8,880 nt of DNA. Origin: Deltaproteobacteria bacterium. Its GTDB lineage: Bacteria; Desulfobacterota_B; Binatia; UBA9968. Positions 1 through 4,714 of this stretch are shown here, piece by piece. The notes under the pieces are model-generated. The model saw nothing but the letters and a program-made list of their open reading frames with translations. It had not been told where the DNA came from and did not search any database. Numbering within the stretch: the first letter of the stretch is position 1; each line of letters opens with the position of its first letter. Made by a program: the position numbers and the translations under genes. The DNA is taken from NCBI GenBank assembly GCA_027297485.1, contig JAPUHZ010000320.1, forward strand, positions 1-8,880. Direction: 5' to 3'.

Positions 1-61
1 CTCCAGACACCAGTTCCGGCAACCGCGTTTTGACCTCGGAGATAGGCAGGATCTTGGACAT
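1..61 (-). CDS. Phd/YefM-family antitoxin, N-terminal fragment
   Basis: Read on the minus strand from an ATG at 61-59, the first 20 codons give MSKILPISEVKTRLPELVSG, and the frame runs open off the left edge. This matches the usual start of Phd/YefM antitoxins, a short beta strand followed by 'S-E-hydrophobic-K-x-R-L-x-E-L' that begins the DNA-binding dimer domain. Family members neutralise a type II toxin (RelE- or PIN-type, for example) and repress their own promoter. A GGGGAG ribosome binding site sits six bases upstream, which supports this start. The cognate toxin would lie beyond the left edge and cannot be seen. Only 20 residues are available, so the family call rests on one motif. Confidence 0.7.
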   Translation of the reverse strand, partial: MSKILPISEVKTRLPELVSG

Positions 62-67
62 TTTGGG

Positions 68-73
68 CTCCCC
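68..73 (-). promoter_or_regulatory. Ribosome binding site of the antitoxin gene
   Basis: On the minus strand GGGGAG lies six bases before the ATG at 61-59. Its good spacing is the main support for reading the left-edge fragment as a real gene start. Confidence 0.6.
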
Positions 74-81
74 ATTCAGTC

Positions 82-97
82 GACCAAAAATCTGGTC
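82..97. promoter_or_regulatory. Short inverted repeat upstream of the antitoxin, possible operator
   Basis: GACCA (82-86) and TGGTC (93-97) form a perfect 5-bp inverted repeat around a 6-base spacer. It lies 21 to 36 bases upstream of the antitoxin start. Phd/YefM antitoxins typically bind small palindromes overlapping their own promoter, so an autoregulatory operator is plausible. A 5-bp repeat can arise by chance, and I see no strong -10 or -35 hexamers next to it. Confidence 0.3.
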
Positions 98-178
98 TAC
101 TCAAAGATTACGCCCTGGTGTTGCCGATGTCAAGCAAGTTGGAGGTAGAGGTTCATCGGCTCCCGCTGTGGTTCGAGA

Positions 179-212
179 CTCCTCACCACCCTGAGTTTAT
201 CGAAGGGAGGAG
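179..212. repeat. Hairpin element resembling a dispersed intergenic repeat
   Basis: CTCCT (179-183) pairs with AGGAG (208-212), and CCCT (189-192) pairs with AGGG (204-207), leaving a 5-base bulge on the left and an 11-base loop. The core CCCTGAGTTTATCGAAGGG (189-207) resembles the CCCTTCGA...CTCAGGG motif that recurs between genes in many environmental bacterial genomes. That comparison is from memory. Only one copy is visible here, so repeat status cannot be shown from the window. Confidence 0.4.
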
Positions 213-269
213 CGGGCCCCCTGCGCTTTTCTGGAGCACCACACTTTTCGCGCTAGAATCGTGTCAACC

Positions 270-299
270 TTGAAAATCCCTCCCCCCATAGTGTATAGC
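270..299 (+). promoter_or_regulatory. Candidate sigma-70-type promoter of the catabolic genes
   Basis: TTGAAA (270-275) matches five of six positions of the -35 consensus. TATAGC (294-299), 18 bases downstream, matches four of six of the -10 consensus. Transcription from it would begin at about 305-308, almost on the ATG at 310, giving a nearly leaderless mRNA. This agrees with the absence of a Shine-Dalgarno sequence before that ATG. The -10 lies inside the 285-314 palindrome, so a repressor bound there would block the promoter. The assignment is by eye. Confidence 0.35.
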
Positions 300-314
300 T
301 TTATATACTATGGG
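285..314. promoter_or_regulatory. 13-bp-stem palindrome over the start codon, possible operator
   Basis: CCCATAGTGTATA (285-297) and TATATACTATGGG (302-314) are reverse complements except for one G·T position (293/306), separated by the four bases GCTT. The ATG of the enoyl-CoA hydratase (310-312) lies in the right arm and the candidate -10 hexamer lies across the left arm and the loop. As DNA it looks like an operator for a dimeric repressor of the TetR or GntR kind that often controls acyl-CoA catabolism; no regulator gene is in the window. As RNA, in a transcript starting further upstream, it would bury the start codon in a stem. Confidence 0.55.
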
Positions 315-1083
315 ATATGAATACATCTTGGTCGAAAAAGAGGGTTCCACAGCCATTGTCACCCTGAACCGGCCGAAACAACTGAACGCTCTCGCCTCCT
401 TCTTGGTCAAAGAACTCGCGACTGCGATGGAAGACCTGGACCAGGACCCGGAAATCCGGGTGATCATCCTCACCGGTGGTGAGAAGGTCTTTGCCGCCGG
501 GGCGGACATCAAAGAGATGGCTGAGGCCACCCCATTCGATGAACGTCTAAAGAGTCGCCTCACCTTTAGGGACCGAATCAACAAGGTCTCCAAGCCTATC
601 ATCGCTGCCGTAAGCGGATTTGCTCTGGGCGGGGGATGTGAGCTGGCTATGAGCTGCGATATCATCATTGCCTCAGAGACGGCTCGTTTTGGTCAGCCAG
701 AACTGAACCTCGGTGTTATTCCGGGGACTGGGGGAACACAGCGATTGACCCGGACGATAGGAAAATACCGCGCTATGGAGGTTATCCTTGCGGGAAGATT
801 TCTAAGCGCAGCCGAGGCGGAGCGATGTGGCTTGGTCAATAAGATTGTGCCCGTGGAACTTCTCCTGGAGGAAGCAAAAGATGTAGCCAAGAAGATCGCC
901 TCCAAGTCTCCCCTTGCCGTAAAACTCGCCAAGGAGGCGATTCTAAAAGCCTTCAACACACCTCTGGATGAAGGGTTGGAATTTGAGCGGAAGTCCTTTT
1001 ATCTGCTCTTCGCCTCCGAGGACCAGAAGGAGGGCATGAAGGCCTTCATGGAAAAACGCAAACCAGAATTTAAGGGAAAGTAA
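310..1083 (+). CDS. Enoyl-CoA hydratase (crotonase family, PaaF-like)
   Basis: This 257-residue cytoplasmic protein has the normal length of a crotonase. It should add water across the 2,3 double bond of an enoyl-CoA to give a (3S)-3-hydroxyacyl-CoA. Both catalytic glutamates of true hydratases are present: E111 in [11 protein letters not shown] and E131 in [16 protein letters not shown]. The oxyanion-hole segment AAGADIKEM is at 62-70. The start is set by the typical N-terminus [12 protein letters not shown]; no Shine-Dalgarno sequence precedes it, and the ATG lies in a strong palindrome. Beside PaaG-, PaaH- and PaaJ-like genes its likely substrate is 2,3-didehydroadipyl-CoA (the PaaF role), but general short-chain enoyl-CoA hydration cannot be excluded. 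Family call is firm, substrate is inferred. Confidence 0.9.
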   Translation: MGYEYILVEKEGSTAIVTLNRPKQLNALASFLVKELATAMEDLDQDPEIRVIILTGGEKVFAAGADIKEMAEATPFDERLKSRLTFRDRINKVSKPIIAAVSGFALGGGCELAMSCDIIIASETARFGQPELNLGVIPGTGGTQRLTRTIGKYRAMEVILAGRFLSAAEAERCGLVNKIVPVELLLEEAKDVAKKIASKSPLAVKLAKEAILKAFNTPLDEGLEFERKSFYLLFASEDQKEGMKAFMEKRKPEFKGK

Positions 1084-1088
1084 GGGAG
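1082..1088 (+). promoter_or_regulatory. Ribosome binding site that fixes the GTG start at 1096
   Basis: AAGGGAG overlaps the stop codon of the preceding hydratase gene and ends seven bases before GTG 1096-1098. It supports the GTG start. Confidence 0.65.
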
Positions 1089-1095
1089 AGGATCT

Positions 1096-1875
1096 GTGGG
1101 CTACGAGACGATCATCTATGAAAAACAAAACGGAGTGGCTACGATTACGCTGAATCGTCCCCAGGCCCTGAACGCCTATACACCCCAGATGAACAGTGAG
1201 CTTCAAGATGCCCTCAAGGATGCAGATCAGGATAAAACCATCCGCTGCTTTTTACTGACAGGTTCAGGCCGGGCCTTCTGCGCCGGGCAGGATCTCAAGA
1301 GTCGGACAAGGGAGCAGCGAGGTTCTTTAGGGGCATCTCTGCGAGAAAAGTATAATCCGATTATCCTCCGCCTTCGCCGCACGGAAAAAATTGTTCTCGC
1401 TGCGGTGAACGGGGTTGCTGCCGGTGCAGGGTGCAACTTGGCCCTGGCCTGCGATCTGCGCATCGCATCAGAGCAGGCGCAATTTATTCAGGCCTTCGTC
1501 CGGGTGGGGCTGGCTCCAGATAGCGGCGGAAGCTTCATCCTCCCCCGGCTGGTTGGGCTGAGCAAGGCGATGGAGCTCTTGCTCCTCGGAGAGTCGGTGG
1601 ATGCCAAGGAAGCGCTCAGGATCGGCCTGGTAGCCAAAGTGGTCCCTGCGAGCGAATTCTCAGGGGCGGCCCGAGAGATGGCGGAAAAATTGGCCTCTGG
1701 TCCCAGAAGCATCGGCCTCATCAAACGGGCAATGAACCGCGCCTTTTTATCCGAGTTGGAAGCCCAACTGGAATATGAGGCCTATCTCCAGGAGATCGCA
1801 GGCAGGAGCGCGGATTTTGACGAAGGGGTGCGTGCCTTCCTGGAAAAGCGGCCTCCAGTCTTCACGGGAAAGTAA
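1096..1875 (+). CDS. paaG: PaaG-type enoyl-CoA isomerase (1,2-epoxyphenylacetyl-CoA isomerase)
   Basis: This 259-residue crotonase-fold protein starts at GTG. PaaG converts ring-1,2-epoxyphenylacetyl-CoA to the seven-membered oxepin-CoA and also isomerises 3,4- to 2,3-didehydroadipyl-CoA. PaaG hallmarks are visible: AVNGVAAGAG (103-112), GLAPDSGG (138-145) with aspartate D142 at the catalytic position, and a C-terminus AGRSAD..EGV.AFL.KR.P.FTGK (235-259). The first hydratase glutamate is replaced by N114 (AGCNLAL), as expected for an isomerase rather than a hydratase. It follows the hydratase gene by 12 bases and precedes the dehydrogenase by 5. No ring-epoxidase or ring-opening genes are visible, so a role on other unsaturated acyl-CoAs remains possible. 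Confidence 0.82.
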   Translation: MGYETIIYEKQNGVATITLNRPQALNAYTPQMNSELQDALKDADQDKTIRCFLLTGSGRAFCAGQDLKSRTREQRGSLGASLREKYNPIILRLRRTEKIVLAAVNGVAAGAGCNLALACDLRIASEQAQFIQAFVRVGLAPDSGGSFILPRLVGLSKAMELLLLGESVDAKEALRIGLVAKVVPASEFSGAAREMAEKLASGPRSIGLIKRAMNRAFLSELEAQLEYEAYLQEIAGRSADFDEGVRAFLEKRPPVFTGK

Positions 1876-1879
1876 GGAG
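1874..1879 (+). promoter_or_regulatory. Ribosome binding site unusually close to the TTG start at 1881
   Basis: AAGGAG overlaps the stop codon of paaG and leaves only one base before TTG 1881-1883. No start lies upstream in this frame before a stop at 1818-1820. The next in-frame candidate, GTG 1908, would delete the first strand and part of the NAD-binding loop. TTG is therefore the most reasonable start, despite the tight spacing. Confidence 0.5.
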
Positions 1880-1880
1880 A

Positions 1881-2744
1881 TTGTCAGCTCAATCTAAGAT
1901 AGCTGTCGTGGGTGCTGGCACGATGGGGGCCGGGATCGCGCAGGTCTCCGTTCAGTCGGGATTCGACACGCTCCTCTATGACATCTCGCAGGAATTTATC
2001 GATAAGGGATTGAACAGAATCAAGGGCTTTGTCCAAAGGAGTAGGGAAAAAGGCAGGATCAGCGTTGATGAGGAACGGCAGATCCTTGCAAGGCTCCACG
2101 GAACGTTGAGACTCGAAGAGTTCCAAGGGGCAGAGCTGGTTATCGAAGCGGCACCGGAAAGGCTTGATCTTAAGCGTGAGACCTTCAAAAATCTCGATGC
2201 GATCTGCGGCCCAGAAACGCTCCTCGCTAGCAACACGTCGTCCCTATCCGTGACCGCTATAGCTGCGGCTACAAACAATCCTGAACGAGTGCTGGGAATG
2301 CACTTTTTCAACCCTCCACCACTAATGCCCCTGGTAGAGGTCATTCAAGGAAACCGGACGAGTACGGCGACCATGGAAAAGGCTACCACCCTCGTCCGCC
2401 GGATAGGTAAAACGCCGGTCCGCGCCAAGGATACACCCGGTTTTATCGTTAATCGCATAGCCCGGCCTTTCTACAACGAGGCGTTGCGTACTCTCGGTGA
2501 AGGTCAAGCCACAATAGAGGCAATAGATCGAATCATGAGAGAGGCGGGTGGTTTCCGGATGGGTCCTTTTGAGCTGATGGATTTGATCGGCATCGACGTA
2601 AACTTTGCGGTGAATGAGTCGCTATATTTATCGTTTTTTCAAGACCCCAGGTTCGGCCCGAGTCCCATTCAACGCCAGAAGGTCCTGGCGGGGGAACTAG
2701 GAAGAAAATCCGGTAGGGGATTTTATACCTATGGCCAAAAATAG
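1881..2744 (+). CDS. paaH: NAD-dependent 3-hydroxyacyl-CoA dehydrogenase (PaaH N-terminal-half type)
   Basis: This 287-residue enzyme oxidises a (3S)-3-hydroxyacyl-CoA, probably 3-hydroxyadipyl-CoA, to the 3-oxoacyl-CoA with NAD+. The N-terminal Rossmann domain has the loop GAGTMG (11-16). The catalytic set is complete: serines in ASNTSSLS (116-123), H141 in GMHFFNP, E153 in LVEV and N191 in GFIVNR. The C-terminal helical domain contains MGPFELMDLIGIDVNFAV (227-244) and ends [11 protein letters not shown]. Length fits single-unit hydroxybutyryl-CoA dehydrogenases, yet the sequence looks like the first half of two-unit PaaH. It starts at TTG. Its end overlaps the next gene by 14 bp, and a run of five A residues lies just before the stop. 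Substrate is inferred from the neighbours. Confidence 0.88.
   Translation: MSAQSKIAVVGAGTMGAGIAQVSVQSGFDTLLYDISQEFIDKGLNRIKGFVQRSREKGRISVDEERQILARLHGTLRLEEFQGAELVIEAAPERLDLKRETFKNLDAICGPETLLASNTSSLSVTAIAAATNNPERVLGMHFFNPPPLMPLVEVIQGNRTSTATMEKATTLVRRIGKTPVRAKDTPGFIVNRIARPFYNEALRTLGEGQATIEAIDRIMREAGGFRMGPFELMDLIGIDVNFAVNESLYLSFFQDPRFGPSPIQRQKVLAGELGRKSGRGFYTYGQK
2715..2720 (+). promoter_or_regulatory. Weak ribosome binding site for the gene starting at 2731
   Basis: AGGGGA lies ten bases before ATG 2731, inside the end of the dehydrogenase gene. It is a moderate match that would allow the degenerate second half to be translated on its own, without frameshifting. Confidence 0.35.
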
Positions 2745-3474
2745 TTTAGCTATCATTGGGAGCAATCGCCTGGCTGCGGAATTACTTGAGCTCAGTCGGG
2801 TCAAAGGGTTCGAGGCAACGCTTCACCCCGCTCCGGAGGGGGCTGCCGCTTCCGCTTCGTTGATCGTTGAGACTCATGCCGGAGCCGAGGAGAAGAAAAG
2901 AGAGGTCATCAAAAAACTGGACGCCATCTCGCCGTCTTCTTCCATCATCCTAACATCCTGCCTGGGCTTTTCCACCACGCAGGTCGCCTCCTGGGCAGGT
3001 AGAGCCGAGAGGGTCGTTGGTTTCGCCACGTTCTATCCCCTTAAGGCAAGAAAGCTGATAGAATTGAGCGGAGGACTACGAACTCAAGAGAACTCTTTTC
3101 AGGAGGCCGAGGCCTTCTTCAACTCGCTGGGTAAAGAGACGGCGAGAGTCAAAGATACGCCGGGGTTGGTCTTCCCTCGCATTCTTAGTCTCATCATCAA
3201 TGAGGCAGCAAGGAGTCTGGACGAAGGCGTGGCTCAAGCGGAAGATATTGATCAGGCCATGCGGCTCGGCACCAATTATCCTCTTGGACCACTTCGTTGG
3301 GCTGACCAAATTGGTCTCGATGAAGTGCTCGCGGTGCTGGAAGGTTTGCAGCGGGAGACAGGCGACGATCGCTATAGGCCTGCCCCCCTATTAAAAAAAA
3401 TGGTGCTGGCAGGGTGGCTAGGCGAGAACAGTGGCAGAGGTTTTTATAATTACAGCGAGGGTTTAGGAAAATGA
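2731..3474 (+). CDS. Degenerate 3-hydroxyacyl-CoA dehydrogenase homologue (second half of PaaH)
   Basis: This 247-residue protein aligns by eye along its length with the preceding dehydrogenase but has lost key residues. The nucleotide loop reads GSNRLA (10-15) instead of GxGxxG. The catalytic histidine is alanine (A99 in GFATFYP), and the catalytic asparagine is proline (P149 in TPGLVFPR), while the glutamate is kept (E111). The C-terminal domain is well preserved: [26 protein letters not shown] (177-191), [12 protein letters not shown] (206-217) and GRGFYNY. This is the pattern of the reduced Rossmann-fold plus second helical domain in the back half of E. coli PaaH. It probably acts as a structural partner of the active half, not as an enzyme. 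It overlaps the upstream gene by 14 bp and the thiolase by 4 bp (ATGA), suggesting coupled translation. Confidence 0.8.
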   Translation: MAKNSLAIIGSNRLAAELLELSRVKGFEATLHPAPEGAAASASLIVETHAGAEEKKREVIKKLDAISPSSSIILTSCLGFSTTQVASWAGRAERVVGFATFYPLKARKLIELSGGLRTQENSFQEAEAFFNSLGKETARVKDTPGLVFPRILSLIINEAARSLDEGVAQAEDIDQAMRLGTNYPLGPLRWADQIGLDEVLAVLEGLQRETGDDRYRPAPLLKKMVLAGWLGENSGRGFYNYSEGLGK

Positions 3475-4673
3475 AAGAGGCGGTTATTGTTGATGCCATC
3501 CGTACGCCGCTGGGACGCCATGGTGGAATCCTGAAGGACATCCGCCCAGACGACCTGGCGGCGCACGTCATTGCTAAGCTGGTGCAGAGGACTGGAATCA
3601 ACACCGAAGAGGTTGAAGATGTCTATCTGGGCTGTAGCAACCAGGCAGGGGAAGATTGTCGCAATATTGCGCGCATCTCCTCTCTCCTGGCCGGTCTCCC
3701 CTATACCATCCCTGGCGCAACTATTAACCGACTCTGCGGCTCCGGCCTTGAGGCCATCAACCAGGCAGGCCGGGCCATTGAAACGGCCCATGGGGAAATG
3801 TTTATTGCCGGCGGTGTAGAAAACATGACGCGCGCCCCATGGGTCATGGGAAAGGGTGCAACCCCTTTTCCCCGCGGTCATGTAACCGTTTATGACAGCA
3901 CCTTAGGATGGCGTTTCCCCAATTCTCGCCTGGGGGAACTCTACCCGCTGATCAGCCTGGGTGACACGGCTGAAAACGTTGCAGAGAAATATCAGATCGG
4001 TCGCAAGGAGCAGGACTCCTTCGCTCTGGAGAGTCACCGGCGGGCGGTACGGGCAAACGAAAAAGGGATCTTTAAAGATGAGATCGTCCCTGTTGAGGTG
4101 CCCCAACGGAAGGGGAAAGCTCTTGTCTGTGATAAGGACGAGGGTCCCAGGCCGGACACGTCATTGGAAAAACTTGCGGCACTAAAACCCTCTTTCAAGA
4201 AAGATGGAACCGTCACCGCGGGCAGCGCCTCTCCACTCTCTGATGGGGCGGCTGCCCTCCTATTGACGACGCACGAGAAGGCCGAGGCCCTCAGGCTCAA
4301 ACCTCTGGTGCGGATTGTGGCGTCTGCGGTGGCCGGAGTCCACCCTTCCTTCATGGGGATGGGGCCTGTCCCGGCCACGCTTAAAGCCCTGAAAAGGGCG
4401 AGTCTCACGACAGAGCAGATCGACCTCGTTGAAATCAACGAGGCCTTCGCCTCCCAATCTCTTGCCTGTATTAAAGAGTTGGGTCTAGATATAAAGAAGG
4501 TCAACGTCAACGGCGGCGCTATCGCTCTGGGTCACCCGCTCGGATGCAGCGGTGCGCGCCTTATGACTACCCTGATCCATGAAATGAGAAGGCGCGGGAG
4601 CCGCTACGGGTTGGCCACTATGTGCATTGGTGTGGGCCAAGGCATTGCCACCATCGTTGAGAGGGTGACCTAG
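3471..4673 (+). CDS. paaJ: Acetyl-CoA acyltransferase, 3-oxoadipyl-CoA thiolase type (PaaJ/PcaF)
   Basis: This full-length, 400-residue degradative thiolase should cleave 3-oxoadipyl-CoA with CoA into succinyl-CoA and acetyl-CoA. The nucleophile C89 is in INRLCGSG (85-92), NEAF is at 323-326, H355 is in GHPLGCSG, and the second cysteine C385 is in MCIGVGQG. Features typical of PcaF/PaaJ rather than generic acetoacetyl-CoA thiolases are GCSNQAGED (54-62), RAPWVMGK (121-128) and YDSTLGWRF (141-149). The TVTAGSAS segment carries serine where TVTAGNAS is more usual. A TAGGAAA sequence just before ATG is a close-set ribosome binding site, and the start overlaps the upstream stop (ATGA). It closes the hydratase-isomerase-dehydrogenase-thiolase sequence. 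PcaF of the beta-ketoadipate route is the alternative name; no pca genes are seen. Confidence 0.88.
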   Translation: MKEAVIVDAIRTPLGRHGGILKDIRPDDLAAHVIAKLVQRTGINTEEVEDVYLGCSNQAGEDCRNIARISSLLAGLPYTIPGATINRLCGSGLEAINQAGRAIETAHGEMFIAGGVENMTRAPWVMGKGATPFPRGHVTVYDSTLGWRFPNSRLGELYPLISLGDTAENVAEKYQIGRKEQDSFALESHRRAVRANEKGIFKDEIVPVEVPQRKGKALVCDKDEGPRPDTSLEKLAALKPSFKKDGTVTAGSASPLSDGAAALLLTTHEKAEALRLKPLVRIVASAVAGVHPSFMGMGPVPATLKALKRASLTTEQIDLVEINEAFASQSLACIKELGLDIKKVNVNGGAIALGHPLGCSGARLMTTLIHEMRRRGSRYGLATMCIGVGQGIATIVERVT

Positions 4674-4714
4674 GCCCAAAGAGTCCTCGACTTTCCGAGT
4701 ACCGCAGTAAAACA

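Larger units (their letters stand above)
62..309. other. Divergent intergenic region without a gene
   Basis: This 248-bp stretch separates the minus-strand antitoxin from the plus-strand catabolic genes. I see no credible coding region on either strand. It holds a short inverted repeat near the antitoxin (82-97), a hairpin element resembling a dispersed intergenic repeat (179-212), a possible promoter (270-299) and most of the palindrome that reaches into the first catabolic gene (285-314). Confidence 0.7.

Noticed and set aside
304..309. TATACT as the -10 hexamer of the catabolic promoter
   Set aside because: It is the better hexamer, but it abuts the ATG, so transcription would start inside the coding sequence, and no -35 match lies at the right distance. 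TATAGC at 294-299 fits better.
264..668. Minus-strand open frame of 134 codons reaching into the palindrome region
   Set aside because: It is antisense to the well-conserved hydratase, and its product shows no domain pattern.
3836..3843. CCCATGGG palindrome similar to the arms of the 285-314 element
   Set aside because: It is an 8-bp self-complementary stretch fully explained by conserved thiolase codons (APWVMG) and lacks the TATA-containing inner arms.
3450..3881. Minus-strand open frame of 143 codons over the thiolase start
   Set aside because: It is antisense to conserved thiolase sequence including the nucleophile cysteine region, with no family resemblance and no supporting context.
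4034..4510. Long minus-strand open frame of 158 codons inside the thiolase gene
   Set aside because: It lies wholly inside a gene with an intact catalytic set on the plus strand, and its translation is low-complexity, rich in Ser, Arg and Ala, with no recognisable motif.
4686..4699. CTCG...CGAG hairpin after the thiolase as a terminator
   Set aside because: The stem is only 4 bp with a 6-base loop and no T-tract follows, so it does not qualify as an intrinsic terminator.
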